From Bicyclus anynana (Eukaryota > Arthropoda > Insecta > Lepidoptera > Nymphalidae): a stretch of DNA of 64,000 nt. Positions 1 through 11,815 of the stretch are shown here, piece after piece. The DNA lies in the NCBI RefSeq assembly GCF_947172395.1, contig NC_069097.1, positions 4,448,142-4,512,141 on the forward strand. The letters are read 5' to 3'. The translations under genes and the position numbers were made by a program. The notes below the pieces were generated by a model, which searched no databases, was not told the origin of the DNA, and saw only the letters and a program-made list of their open reading frames with translations. Within the stretch, counting starts at the first letter, position 1. Each line of letters starts with the position of its first letter.

Positions 1-612
1 TTATGGCATCTGTTCTTCCAAGATCCCAGAGAGGTTTATAAAGTTGTTTATAGTTTATTGTTTTGACCTTCAAAATGTCAAGACATTATGAAGGTCATTC
101 ATAGTGTCATTTCATTCATCATGCTTCATTGTAAAACCAACAAAGGCTGGAATGGCCCCATGACCTTCAAAGCACTTCGGCGACTGAGATGGAATAAATG
201 GAATAAATATAAAACGTATCTTTTCTACAGTCCATCCAAATTACGCTGGTTAAATTGATTTATTAAAGAGCACTCTGGGGATCTTACGAATCTGCCACTG
301 CCATTTTAAGGTCACCGCAATTTTTTTTAAATATTCTGCTATACTGCCTTATTTGTCAACCTGAGGCTTAAATGTATAGACTGGGGAAACTGGGACAGAG
401 TCGCTAGTAGTTATATGAACACTGCATATCATTTGTACATGCGTTGTCATCGTCTCAAGTGCAGAGATCAATTGTTATCATTAACATGCAGAATAACAGG
501 ATCGAGTTTCTTCTCAGAACACTCAATTGATCGCTCTTGTTTTTAATAAACATGCAATCTTCGTTCCACTGACTAAGAAAGTTAACGAAGCTTGAATAAT
601 ATCTCATTATTC
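1..612. other. Unassigned AT-rich sequence
   Basis: I see no convincing gene and no repeat shared with the rest of the window. Short ORFs here have no recognisable motif. Confidence 0.5.
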
Positions 613-838
613 AGAAGCCGTGATAGCCCAGTGGCCCTCTCTGCCTCAGACTGTGAAAGAAAACATCGTGAGGAAACCTGCACACCAGAGAATTTTCTTA
701 ATTCTCTGTGTGTGTGAAGTATGCCGATCTGCATTGGGCCAGCGTGGTGAACTGTTGGCCTAACCCCTCTCATTCTGAGAGGAGACTCGAGTTCAGCATT
801 GACCAGAAAATGGGTTGATAATGATGACGATGATGATT
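613..838 (+). mobile_element. SINE-B copy, internally deleted
   Basis: This is a tRNA-derived SINE. It opens with an A-box-like GATAGCCCAGTGG and ends in a GATGAT-type tail near 818-838. The stretch that would hold the B box is missing: the sequence jumps from the CTGCCTCAGACTG region straight to the conserved ATCGTGAGGAAACCTG block. The downstream body (TGCCGATCTGCATTGGGCCA, then CTCTCATTCTGAGAGGAG) matches the other SINE-B copies in the window. Confidence 0.85.
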
Positions 839-943
839 AAGAAGCCTAAATAAAATCTCAGTATTCATTTTAATATTAGAGATCATAAGCTTTATATCTA
901 AGTATATCTGCGTGATTGTATTAGATCATTTAGATGTGATAAT

Positions 944-1218
944 ATTAGCAACGAGTCGCGAAGCTCAAGTAACAATGAGCAGGGCAAGTAGCTCGAAAAG
1001 AGGATGGATGTTTGAGTCCCAAGGTGCAGGATTGTCTACCCCACATTGGACATAACTGTGCTGGTCGATCACCTACTAGGTGAACTGAGGATATCAAGCG
1101 GATTTCAGGGAGCCGCTGGAAGCTGGTGTTTTTAGAGACCGTGGTTTTAGAAGTCTCCAAAGGAGGCCTATGTCCAGTAATGGACGTCTATCCACGATGG
1201 ACACTCAAAATGATGATG
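944..1218 (+). pseudogene. RTE-type LINE 3' end, degraded
   Basis: The translation in broken frames resembles the C terminus of the RTE ORF at 13930-16902. The recognisable blocks are RVAKLK, a decayed WQWAGH region, GRSPTR followed by TEDIKRISGSRW, and the terminal TATGTCCAGTAATGGACGTC block. It ends in a short GATGATGAT tail. Stops and indels make it non-coding. It is closest to the fragment at 47160-47370. Confidence 0.75.
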
Positions 1219-1538
1219 ATCATGCTTTATTATGTGACTATAAACAGAGTGGAATATGACCACGGTTATATTTTATTTACCGACTTCAAAAAGGAGGAGG
1301 TTCTCATTTAAATATTTCTTGCTCTAAGCGTAATTATGTATCAATTTTCTTAATCTTTTTTACTTCCTTTTAAGTTTATTATTTACCGTTCCCCTATCTA
1401 TTTCCGTATTATTTAAATAGCTGCCACGTCTCCACACCCCGCATGGTATATGTTACTTTTTACGTTTGTTTAAAAACAATTCGTTTCCTCAAACCGTGTA
1501 AACTCACGTTCTGGTACTAATTTGGGAATGCAGTACAA
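1219..1538. other. Unassigned sequence
   Basis: AT-rich, with no gene or repeat recognised. It ends at the left edge of the 4.1 kb tandem duplication. Confidence 0.4.
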
Positions 1539-2398
1539 CTTGCATTTTACGTTTTAGTGTGTTGAACTGTGAGGAATTAACGACTAAATATACCCAGTTA
1601 GTATGCAACTATGCAGCCGTAGTATAGACATCAGTAGCGGATTTGCCTTAAGATCCAAGAAGGCCCGGGCATACGGCAGCTAGATTTTAGAGACGGCCAT
1701 TGGTGACAAAAAATTACTGACGATAACATTAAATAAACTTTAGTGAAATAATCTTTTCTATTTAAATGACATGTGCGATTATCCTTGAAATCTCCGAAAT
1801 CTAGTTAACTAATTTCTTAATTTATTTTAATAAAAAATTGGCAATAAAGTAACACAGAATTGAAAAATGTACTAAAAATTTTGTATATTTTACTAGATTA
1901 GGTAGGTACTACATTAGAAACCGAAATAATATTCGCCAACAGGGAACACAGCCTAATTTTATTATTTTCACACCGAACTTGATGTGCGTATGTCACTGAT
2001 TGATTCCGCTTACTAAAGTTAAGAAAATCTATCTTTCTGTTCTTATCTGCTTTTCAATAACCTACTGACAGATAGTTTGTCTGTTACTGACAATCGAGGA
2101 TAGCTATCTATCCGTAATCTTGGGTAGGTATTGAAAACGGCAGTAAGTTTATGATTGATGTTGATATAGGGGCGGCTGGTACTTTTACTACTCGTATACA
2201 TAGTGCCAAGACTACAAATCCGCCACTGGTAGGTATCCTGTGGCTTTGAACTTGCTAAGTGGCAACGACGTCGCATTACCGATCTGTCTAGACTCCAGAC
2301 ACGAAGATGGTTACGGTGTATTAATTTTTCTAAATAGCTGAAAATAAAATATTCTTTGAAATAAAAATTCAACATTGATTTGTATATTTTAACTACTT

Positions 2399-2521
2399 CA
2401 ACTACGACGTCGTGTAGAAACCAAAATGGGTGTGGATTTAGATTCCGCATCTTAGATTGCATCATCACTTACCATCAGGTGAGATTGTAGTCAAGGGCTA
2501 ACTTGTAAAGAATAAAAAAAA
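2399..2521 (+). mobile_element. SINE-A 3' fragment
   Basis: The sequence matches the 3' half of SINE-A: GTCGTGTAGAAACC, then TTAGATTGCATCATCACTTA, CATCAGGTGAGATTGTAGTC and an A-rich tail. The tRNA-like head is absent. It is repeated at 6497-6618 by the tandem duplication. Confidence 0.85.
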
Positions 2522-2613
2522 ACTTGGTTTAAATGTTTCGTCGTCATCGTGGAATGGAATGGAACTATGGAACTTAGAGACCCTCCACACTGCTCGAATG
2601 CTGGTTGGTGATA

Positions 2614-2821
2614 ATGTTAGATTCTCCACTATCAGATGTTAATGATAATGGCCGAGTTTTACGTGCTCTCCAAAGCTTGAGGTGTAACACCAACTTCCCA
2701 ACTCCGGGCCGGAAATTTTCTATAGACAACATAGAAGAGAGAAAAACTCTGAATCCAATGAATAAAAGGTCGTTATCTGAATCTTATGAATTCAAAGAGT
2801 GGCTCAGAGACCAATGGTTAG
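2614..2821 (+). CDS. Candidate internal coding exon (copy 1)
   Basis: This frame is open from 2578, just after a TAG, and passes a methionine codon at 2614. It encodes about 69 residues, including RKFSIDNIEERKTLNPMNKR and SESYEFKEWLRDQW. It runs into a strong splice-donor-like sequence, with GTAAGT starting at 2822 in phase 1. The mixed charged and hydrophobic composition does not resemble the reverse transcriptases or SINEs nearby, and I do not recognise the family. A possible acceptor is the AG at 2619-2620, but its pyrimidine tract is poor. It may be a real exon of a host gene lying mostly outside the window, or a chance ORF. Confidence 0.3.
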
Positions 2822-2924
2822 GTAAGTTTAGATCTTACGTGAAATTGTAAGCAGTATCTATGTTGCGGTTAACAATCCAACGGTAGTTCACAATCTCGCG
2901 AGACAAGACTATAATTTAATGGTA

Positions 2925-3240
2925 TTTTTTTTTTATTCTTTACAAGTTAGCCCTTGACTACAATCCCACCTGATGGTAAGTGATGATGCAGTCTAAGATG
3001 AAAGCGGGCTAACTTGTTAGGAGGAGGATGAAAATTCACACCCCTTTTCGGTTTCTACACGACATCGTACCGGAAATCGCTTGGCGGTACGTCTTTGCCG
3101 GTAGGGTGGTAACTAGCCGAAGCCTCCCACCAGCCAGACCTGGACCAATTAAGAAAATCTCAATCGGCCCAGCCAGGGATCGAACCCAGGACCTCCGTCT
3201 TGTAAATCCACCGCGCATACCACTGCGCCACGGAGGTCGT
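2925..3240 (-). mobile_element. SINE-A copy
   Basis: A near-full tRNA-derived SINE on the minus strand. Its head at 3180-3240 carries an A-box-like TGGCGCAGTGG and a B-box GGTTCGATCCC. The body includes the GGTCTGGCTGGTGGGAGGC block and the tail is A-rich, seen here as poly-T at 2925. The same copy recurs at 7023-7339. Confidence 0.9.
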
Positions 3241-3711
3241 CAAAATTACATACATACAATAGGTATTTACAATTACGGTGACATACATATAAGCCCCCTA
3301 AAAATTTTAAAAATGATTTTGATTTAAATGTATAGTGACAAAAATATAATGAAACTCATAAGTCGCAATTATTATACCAACTTATTTACCTTTCATTTGG
3401 AGGGTTTGATTATTACCGGAGACATATAGACATAGGCGTGCTTGGCTTACTCAAACACATTCTAATCCTAAGAGATAAATCATGAACCTTACCACTTTCA
3501 ATATAAAGACTATTTTCCAACAATTGCAGATGCAAGGTTTTATGAAAACCGAGTGAAACTTTGAAAGGAAGAGGCCATGTAAATGTTCCGTTGAAAATCA
3601 CCTCTCTTGTGTTTGAGCTTTATTTAAGAGCTTATCAAAGCGCAAACTGTAAAAAATTCACAGCTTTTATACCAATTTGTACATCCGAAAAATATCCAAG
3701 CTGATGTCTTA

Positions 3712-4150
3712 TTTTTTTAGGGTTCCGTAGTCCACAAGGAACCTAACATTATAGTTTCGCCATGTCCGTCTGTCCACGGTTTAGTCACAATACCTATACA
3801 TTTTAGTGCAGTGACTATTAATACTAGAAAGCTGTAAATTAGCATGAGTGTAAACTTACATAAAAAATGTGAACTAGTCGAATAATAAAATTTTGAAAAT
3901 TTTTTTTTAGGGTACCTACCCCTATATGTAAAGTGGGGAATATATTTTTTACACGTTTATTTTATAGTGTGGAATATCATTGAATAAATCTTTGAAAGGT
4001 ATAAGGGGCCTTGAACCAATATTTTTCGATTTAGGAATCCGTATGTAAAATATTAATCTTTTAAGAGCTTAAAAACTTAAAAGGAGATAGTCCTAAATTG
4101 TATGGAACCCAGAATCAGTCATTGTACCCTAGCGGAAATAAAAGAAGATA
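3712..4150. repeat. Degenerate AGGGTTCC-type interspersed repeat
   Basis: It opens with TTTTTTAGGGTTCCGTAG and a CCGTCTGTCC block, a theme that recurs as short pieces elsewhere (for example 10322-10350). Internally there is a second poly-T plus AGGGTACC start at 3901. No ORF was seen. Its class is undetermined. It is repeated at about 7811-8249. Confidence 0.4.
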
Positions 4151-5570
4151 TTTTTTTAAATTATTTTTGATTATACAAATCTACGACTTTACTTTAATTC
4201 TTTCGAAATAATATTCATTATCTCCCAAAAAATGCAACATTAACATGGGTAATATTGGCGGATAGATGACGTTTTCAATACAGTAATCGATTTGACGTTT
4301 GCTGTCAATTGTCATGTCATAGTTGCTCTACGGGCGCCATCTTGTTATAACTCAAAAACTTGGGTTTTTATTTTATTTATTTCTTTTTATTTAGTTAAAT
4401 TTATTCACTTTAATAAATTTTAATAAAATCCTTGTTTTTTTTTTTAATTTTAATGATACGGGGTACAAGATTGGACCTGAAATGGACCATCTTCTTTAAA
4501 ACATACTTAATTCCTCTTCGGACCTTTGTTATATTTTAGAAAAATCGCGTAAGTTGATCTGTGTACTCATTTATTAACTATTATAGATCGTAATAACTCA
4601 CGAAAGTCTAAGCTAACACCTAGAGATAATTAATTTAAATTATTTATATGAAGTGATAAATCGCCTTCATCGAACTATCATTACGCGAACAATACCAACA
4701 CAATTACGAACACGCATTACTACAGCTGTATATTGCGTAGTCCATTGTCCTCATAAGGTTTCCATCTCTGCTGGTCGTCTGTCTCGTTTCCATGGGAACC
4801 AGTGTGTTCTCTATGAATAGCTGCCGCTTGTGCGAAAGTTACATAGCTAACTTGGCCAAGGCTGTTTATATGGACGCATAATTTACATACGATGCAGGTA
4901 ATTAGCTAATTCTTGCCTATGAGACTTGCTTTTGCTCATTGGCGCAGTGGATTTACAAGTTGGGCTGGTTGAGTGGCGGTAGTTTAAAAAATGTTCCCGT
5001 GGCTCGGTATTCATGCGGCGAGTGGGAACACCGACTCATATTTCACAAACTTTTAAAATATTAGTGAGTTGATATTTTGTAATATTTTTTTTATTTTTCA
5101 CCCAACACCTATGTATGAATGAAACATGATAAATAACAGTAGATATTAATATTTCTTGTCAATATTAACGCCATCTACACACACTTAGTTGGCTTCAATT
5201 TAGGGTTTTTCAACGTCAACTGAACAGAAATAAAAATCACGAGGTTCACAACCTAACAAGCGCCACCTATTGTTTACTGTAAATAACACGTTGACGTTTA
5301 GTACCGACAGAGACCGCAACACGTTTGGTCGTTTTGCTATAAAAGGTATTAGAACCTCACTGGTCCGTGAACACTCACTCACGTAGTATCAAAAAATTGC
5401 AACAGATGTCGCGATTGTTGTTAGTAAGATGAGCAAACATTTTTAATGACTAAATAACTAAAAATTATAATATCAAAGTTAAAGAGGTTTGATCTTAATG
5501 ATTATATAAAATCGTTTTTTAAAAGAATATTTGCCATAATTATCTTTTAAATATGACCAATACTCCCATT
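4151..5570. other. Unassigned sequence in duplicated unit
   Basis: No gene is supported. A short stretch near 4939-4970 resembles a decayed SINE-A head (GGCGCAGTGGATTTACAAG). Everything here recurs in copy 2. Confidence 0.4.
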
Positions 5571-5631
5571 CCTGTATGAGGAGTGGGTACGACAATATTC
5601 CAATGGGGCCGGGATCGAACTACCACTCCTC
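5571..5631 (-). mobile_element. SINE-C, cut by duplication junction
   Basis: The 3' part and B box (GTTCGATCCC on the minus strand) of a tRNA-derived SINE are present. The A-box half is missing because the duplication junction at 5631/5632 cuts it off. The intact version is at 9640-9774. Confidence 0.75.
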
Positions 5632-6496
5632 TTGCATTTTACGAGTACGTTTTAGTGTGTTGAACTGTGAGGAATTAACGACTAAATATACCCAGTTAGT
5701 ATGCAACTATGCAGCCGTAGTATAGACATCAGTAGCGGATTTGCCTTAAGATCCAAGAAGGCCCGGGCATACGGCAGCTAGATTTTAGAGACGGCCATTG
5801 GTGACAAAAAATTACTGACGATAACATTAAATAAACTTTAGTGAAATAATCTTTTCTATTTAAATGACATGTGCGATTATCCTTGAAATCTCCGAAATCT
5901 AGTTAACTAATTTCTTAATTTATTTTAATAAAAAATTGGCAATAAAGTAACACAGAATTGAAAAATGTACTAAAAATTTTGTATATTTTACTAGATTAGG
6001 TAGGTACTACATTAGAAACCGAAATAATATTCGCCAACAGGGAACACAGCCTAATTTTATTATTTTCACACCGAACTTGATGTGCGTATGTCACTGATTG
6101 ATTCCGCTTACTAAAGTTAAGAAAATCTATCTTTCTGTTCTTATCTGCTTTTCAATAACCTACTGACAGATAGTTTGTCTGTTACTGACAATCGAGGATA
6201 GCTATCTATCCGTAATCTTGGGTAGGTATTGAAAACGGCAGTAAGTTTATGATTGATGTTGATATAGGGGCGGCTGGTACTTTTACTACTCGTATACATA
6301 GTGCCAAGACTACAAATCCGCCACTGGTAGGTATCCTGTGGCTTTGAACTTGCTAAGTGGCAACGACGTCGCATTACCGATCTGTCTAGACTCCAGACAC
6401 GAAGATGGTTACGGTGTATTAATTTTTCTAAATAGCTGAAAATAAAATATTCTTTGAAATAAAAATTCAACATTGATTTGTATATTTTAACTACTT

Positions 6497-6618
6497 CAAC
6501 TACGACGTCGTGTAGAAACCAAAATGGGTGTGGATTTAGATTCCGCATCTTAGATTGCATCATCACTTACCATCAGGTGAGATTGTAGTCAAGGGCTAAC
6601 TTGTAAAGAATAAAAAAA
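6497..6618 (+). mobile_element. SINE-A 3' fragment (copy 2)
   Basis: Duplicate of the fragment at 2399-2521, with the same truncation point and tail. Confidence 0.85.
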
Positions 6619-6711
6619 AACTTGGTTTAAATGTTTCGTCGTCATCGTGGAATGGAATGGAACTATGGAACTTAGAGACCCTCCACACTGCTCGAATGCT
6701 GGTTGGTGATA

Positions 6712-6919
6712 ATGTTAGATTCTCCACTATCAGATGTTAATGATAATGGCCGAGTTTTACGTGCTCTCCAAAGCTTGAGGTGTAACACCAACTTCCCAAC
6801 TCCGGGCCGGAAATTTTCTATAGACAACATAGAAGAGAGAAAAACTCTGAATCCAATGAATAAAAGGTCGTTATCTGAATCTTATGAATTCAAAGAGTGG
6901 CTCAGAGACCAATGGTTAG
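6712..6919 (+). CDS. Candidate internal coding exon (copy 2)
   Basis: Duplicate of the exon-like ORF at 2614-2821, with the same reading frame and the same GTAAGT donor at 6920. No coding difference was noticed. If the exon is real, the locus would have two tandem copies of it. Function unknown. Confidence 0.3.
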
Positions 6920-7022
6920 GTAAGTTTAGATCTTACGTGAAATTGTAAGCAGTATCTATGTTGCGGTTAACAATCTATCGGTAGTTCACAATCTCGCGAG
7001 ACAAGACTATAATTTAATGGTA

Positions 7023-7339
7023 TTTTTTTTTTTATTCTTTACAAGTTAGCCCTTGACTACAATCCCACCTGATGGTAAGTGATGATGCAGTCTAAGATGA
7101 AAGCGGGCTAACTTGTTAGGAGGAGGATGAAAATTCACACCCCTTTTCGGTTTCTACACGACATCGTACCGGAAATCGCTTGGCGGTACGTCTTTGCCGG
7201 TAGGGTGGTAACTAGCCGAAGCCTCCCACCAGCCAGACCTGGACCAATTAAGAAAATCTCAATCGGCCCAGCCAGGGATCGAACCCAGGACCTCCGTCTT
7301 GTAAATCCACCGCGCATACCACTGCGCCACGGAGGTCGT
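7023..7339 (-). mobile_element. SINE-A copy (copy 2)
   Basis: Duplicate of the SINE-A at 2925-3240. The poly-T run is one base longer, which accounts for the change of offset from 4098 to 4099 bp. Confidence 0.9.
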
Positions 7340-9639
7340 CAAAATTACATACATACAATAGGTATTTACAATTACGGTGACATACATATAAGCCCCCTAA
7401 AAATTTTAAAAATGATTTTGATTTAAATGTATAGTGACAAAAATATAATGAAACTCATAAGTCGCAATTATTATACCAACTTATTTACCTTTCATTTGGA
7501 GGGTTTGATTATTACCGGAGACATATAGACATAGGCGTGCTTGGCTTACTCAAACACATTCTAATCCTAAGAGATAAATCATGAACCTTACCACTTTCAA
7601 TATAAAGACTATTTTCCAACAATTGCAGATGCAAGGTTTTATGAAAACCGAGTGAAACTTTGAAAGGAAGAGGCCATGTAAATGTTCCGTTGAAAATCAC
7701 CTCTCTTGTGTTTGAGCTTTATTTAAGAGCTTATCAAAGCGCAAACTGTAAAAAATTCACAGCTTTTATACCAATTTGTACATCCGAAAAATATCCAAGC
7801 TGATGTCTTATTTTTTTAGGGTTCCGTAGTCCACAAGGAACCTAACATTATAGTTTCGCCATGTCCGTCTGTCCACGGTTTAGTCACAATACCTATACAT
7901 TTTAGTGCAGTGACTATTAATACTAGAAAGCTGTAAATTAGCATGAGTGTAAACTTACATAAAAAATGTGAACTAGTCGAATAATAAAATTTTGAAAATT
8001 TTTTTTTAGGGTACCTACCCCTATATGTAAAGTGGGGAATATATTTTTTACACGTTTATTTTATAGTGTGGAATATCATTGAATAAATCTTTGAAAGGTA
8101 TAAGGGGCCTTGAACCAATATTTTTCGATTTAGGAATCCGTATGTAAAATATTAATCTTTTAAGAGCTTAAAAACTTAAAAGGAGATAGTCCTAAATTGT
8201 ATGGAACCCAGAATCAGTCATTGTACCCTAGCGGAAATAAAAGAAGATATTTTTTTAAATTATTTTTGATTATACAAATCTACGACTTTACTTTAATTCT
8301 TTCGAAATAATATTCATTATCTCCCAAAAAATGCAACATTAACATGGGTAATATTGGCGGATAGATGACGTTTTCAATACAGTAATCGATTTGACGTTTG
8401 CTGTCAATTGTCATGTCATAGTTGCTCTACGGGCGCCATCTTGTTATAACTCAAAAACTTGGGTTTTTATTTTATTTATTTCTTTTTATTTAGTTAAATT
8501 TATTCACTTTAATAAATTTTAATAAAATCCTTGTTTTTTTTTTTAATTTTAATGATACGGGGTACAAGATTGGACCTGAAATGGACCATCTTCTTTAAAA
8601 CATACTTAATTCCTCTTCGGACCTTTGTTATATTTTAGAAAAATCGCGTAAGTTGATCTGTGTATTCATTTATTAACTATTATAGATCGTAATAACTCAC
8701 GAAAGTCTAAGCTAACACCTAGAGATAATTAATTTAAATTATTTATATGAAGTGATAAATCGCCTTCATCGAACTATCATTACGCGAACAATACCAACAC
8801 AATTACGAACACGCATTACTACAGCTGTATATTGCGTAGTCCATTGTCCTCATAAGGTTTCCATCTCTGCTGGTCGTCTGTCTCGTTTCCATGGGAACCA
8901 GTGTGTTCTCTATGAATAGCTGCCGCTTGTGCGAAAGTTACATAGCTAACTTGGCCAAGGCTGTTTATATGGACGCATAATTTACATACGATGCAGGTAA
9001 TTAGCTAATTCTTGCCTATAAGACTTGCTTTTGCTCATTGGCGCAGTGGATTTACAAGTTGGGCTGGTTGAGTGGCGGTAGTTTAAAAAATGTTCCCGTG
9101 GCTCGGTATTCATGCGGCGAGTGGGAACACCGACTCATATTTCACAAACTTTTAAAATATTAGTGAGTTGATATTTTGTAATATTTTTTTTATTTTTCAC
9201 CCAACACCTATGTATGAATGAAACATGATAAATAACAGTAGATATTAATATTTCTTGTCAATATTAACGCCATCTACACACACTTAGTTGGCTTCAATTT
9301 AGGGTTTTTCAACGTCAACTGAACAGAAATAAAAATCACGAGGTTCACAACCTAACAAGCGCCACCTATTGTTTACTGTAAATAACACGTTGACGTTTAG
9401 TACCGACAGAGACCGCAACACGTTTGGTCGTTTTGCTATAAAAGGTATTAGAACCTCACTGGTCCGTGAACACTCACTCACGTAGTATCAAAAAATTGCA
9501 ACAGATGTCGCGATTGTTGTTAGTAAGATGAGCAAACATTTTTAATGACTAAATAACTAAAAATTATAATATCAAAGTTAAAGAGGTTTGATCTTAATGA
9601 TTATATAAAATCGTTTTTTAAAAGAATATTTGCCATAAT

Positions 9640-9774
9640 TATCTTTTAAATATGACCAATACTCCCATTCCTGTATGAGGAGTGGGTACGACAATATTCC
9701 AATGGGGCCGGGATCGAACTACCACTCCTCGGTGTTGAGTCAGGACACTTTACCATTGAGCTATTGAGGCTCCA
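9640..9774 (-). mobile_element. SINE-C copy
   Basis: On the minus strand the head reads AGCCTCAATAGCTCAATGG (A-box-like), followed about 30 nt later by GTTCGATCCC (B box), then a non-tRNA body. That makes it a tRNA-derived SINE different from SINE-A and SINE-B. The duplication breakpoint at 9730/9731 lies within it. Confidence 0.75.
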
Positions 9775-10370
9775 TTTGAAATCTAACGGTACGGTAGGCA
9801 ATTTTGGAATTTAGAGCATGGGAGCTCTGGGAAGTGGGCTTACTTTACCGTAAAGTTTGACTATTTGGAGAGTCATAAGTACCTAGTAAATCTTTAAAGC
9901 TTATCTTTTTAGAAATGACTTATGGCACCATAAATAAACTGTAACTGTAAAATGGCTATGTATAAAATGAACACCAGTAAAGTGGTTTTCATCTATAAAA
10001 TTGTATGTTTTGATTAATACATTATAATTTTATTTTTCATAATAAGATCACAAAGTATACATAAAACTTAAATGAAGATACATCCGGCAAATAAAATTTC
10101 AAACAACTCAGCAAGCTGTCGGCAATTTCACAATGCATTGTCTGAGAATAACCAAGATAAAAGCTTTCCTGTGTCATAACTCCTTCGTATAGTCAGACAG
10201 ACTGGGTAGATAGCTACGTAAAATATCGGATTACACACTATATGTTTCCAGTTTTCATAGAATTTATGAGGTTATCAGACGTGCAACATTGTAAATACCT
10301 AAAATAAACAACGTAGTAATTTAGGGTTCCTTACTTCGAAAGGAAAATGGACAAAAGTGATCCTCTGTGT
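9775..10370. other. Unassigned AT-rich sequence
   Basis: No gene was seen. A short AGGGTTCC-type repeat piece lies at 10322-10350. Confidence 0.4.
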
Positions 10371-10612
10371 AACTTACCTTACCTTACCTTATCAACCAAT
10401 AGACGTCCACTGCTGGACATAGACATGTTACATGGCCCTTCAAGCACAACGGTCTCGAGCCGCCAAGATCCAGTCGAGCAACACTGCGCTTTCCGGGACG
10501 GGGTTGCCATTTCATCAGCTTGGTGCCCCAACCCAGCGTCCATCGGCTATTCGATCTGTTGGTGATGGAGCAAGCCTAGGGGTGCCTTCGCGTGTGATTT
10601 GAAGGTTTGGTA
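10371..10612 (-). pseudogene. RTE-type LINE 3' end with AAGGT tail
   Basis: On the minus strand this ends with the RTE 3' block (CAGCAGTGGACGTCTATTGG) and then four units of AAGGT, seen on the plus strand as ACCTT at 10371-10390. The upstream part corresponds to the HIV(R)R, GRW and VLEWRPR-like C-terminal region of the RTE ORF, with several disruptions. The tail differs from the GAT tail of the intact RTE here, so this is a separate subfamily. Confidence 0.75.
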
Positions 10613-11405
10613 AAAGGAAAATACTTGTTTGAACTTTGGAATTACACATTAAAGACAACAGCCGGCGTTACGTTGAAAGACGAACTGGGCGATATAAAAA
10701 AGTCGCTGCACGGCGCTGGCGTCGCCTTAAAATGTGTTCCGTTTAATGCATAAAACATATACATACGAGTACAACAGGTTTATACATAATGGTAAGTACA
10801 TTATTATTTTATTTATATTAACTATTTTTATACTTATTTATTTTTATCCTAAACTAATTTATTACATAATATAATTTATTATGTTACAGGTGCTGTGTCG
10901 GCAACACGATCTATATGCCCTGCCCAATGCTACTTCACTATTACCACCATATTACCATCATATCTGCATAAGAAACATACAATCAATGTCTATTATTTTA
11001 CTGTATCACCCATAAATCTCGATATTCCTAAGTTAGATCGCATTTCGCAATAGTTTCCACCGTTTTCCGCATTCGCCTCGATTTAAAATCACGAACGGCA
11101 AATGAAATATCCCGCAGAAGCCTCAACGCCGCGTCGTTCCGACCGTAACGAAGGTAATCTGGTTTACTTTTTAACGAGCGCTCTCATTGGGACGGAGTGA
11201 AGACGCGCTTTTTTCTAAAGACGCTTATAATTTTGTGTATTATTTAAATCTTGAATTTTTTTAAACACTTATGATTTTGTGTGAGACTACTTATGTAAGA
11301 AAAAAAAAACATACAGCTTAACGTAGAACCTCCTCCTTTTTGAAAGTCGGTTAAAAAATGCGTCTTCACTCCGACCCAATTAGAGCGCTCACACATAGAC
11401 ACCTA
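10613..11405. other. Unassigned sequence
   Basis: No gene is supported. It includes a CTCCGTCCCAATGAGAGCGC-like theme, given here as its reverse complement (near 11180), which recurs in opposite sense near 11366-11390. This may be a degenerate inverted-repeat element of about 210 bp. Confidence 0.35.
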
Positions 11406-11490
11406 TTAGGGTTCATTTACACGAGCAGCAACGTTGGTAGCAGTTGCCAGCTGCCGTTGGCAACGTGCTGCTCGTGTAAATGAACCCTTA
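11406..11490. mobile_element. 79-bp MITE, PIF/Harbinger-like
   Basis: The perfect 22-bp terminal inverted repeats at 11409-11430 and 11466-11487 begin GGGTTCATTTACACGAG. They are flanked by direct TTA copies (11406-11408 and 11488-11490). A 3-bp TTA target duplication fits the PIF/Harbinger superfamily. The interior is only 35 bp and has no coding capacity. Confidence 0.75.
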
Positions 11491-11628
11491 GACGTTTATT
11501 ATATTTTTTTAATTTAACATGATTGTCTTAACATAAAAAGTATGGGTGGTAATGGTATAGTGGCAATGGGGGCATATAGTTCGAAGAGACGACATCTACA
11601 TCCATCGGATCTTCTTATTGTTAATTAA

Positions 11629-11815
11629 TCTATACTATTATTATAAAGCTGAAGTGTTTGTTTGATTGAACGCGCTAATCTCAGGAACTACTACGATTTG
11701 AAAAATTATTTCAGTGTTAGATAGCCCATTTATCGAGGAAGGCTATATGCTCTATTTTATCCCCGTATTTCAACGGGAACGGGAACCACGCGGGTGAAAC
11801 CACGCGGCGTCCCTT
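11629..11815 (+). mobile_element. Helitron-like element, 3' end decayed
   Basis: The 5' end is A|TC followed by TATACTATTATTATAAAGC. The body shares TTGAACGCGCTAATCTCAGG and GTTAGATAGCCCATTTATCG with the other Helitron copies. The 3' CGCGGGTGAAACC hairpin arm is present, but the final CAGCTAG is replaced by CCCTTCGG. Confidence 0.8.

Larger units (their letters stand above)
1539..5631. repeat. 4.1 kb tandem duplication, copy 1
   Basis: This segment is repeated directly after itself at 5632-9730, offset by 4098 bp and, after a length change in a poly-T run, by 4099 bp. Only a few differences were seen, for example near 2873/6974, 4565/8664 and 4919/9018. The right edge falls inside a SINE-C (broken here, complete at 9640-9774). 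The outer junctions share about one base. Copy 2 carries six extra bases (ACGAGT-like) just inside its start. It could be a very recent duplication or two haplotypes placed in tandem by the assembler. Confidence 0.95.
5632..9730. repeat. 4.1 kb tandem duplication, copy 2
   Basis: The second copy of the unit at 1539-5631, in the same orientation and nearly identical. It carries the same SINE-A pieces, the same exon-like ORF and the same unassigned flanks. It ends inside the SINE-C at 9640-9774, which continues into single-copy sequence. Confidence 0.95.
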
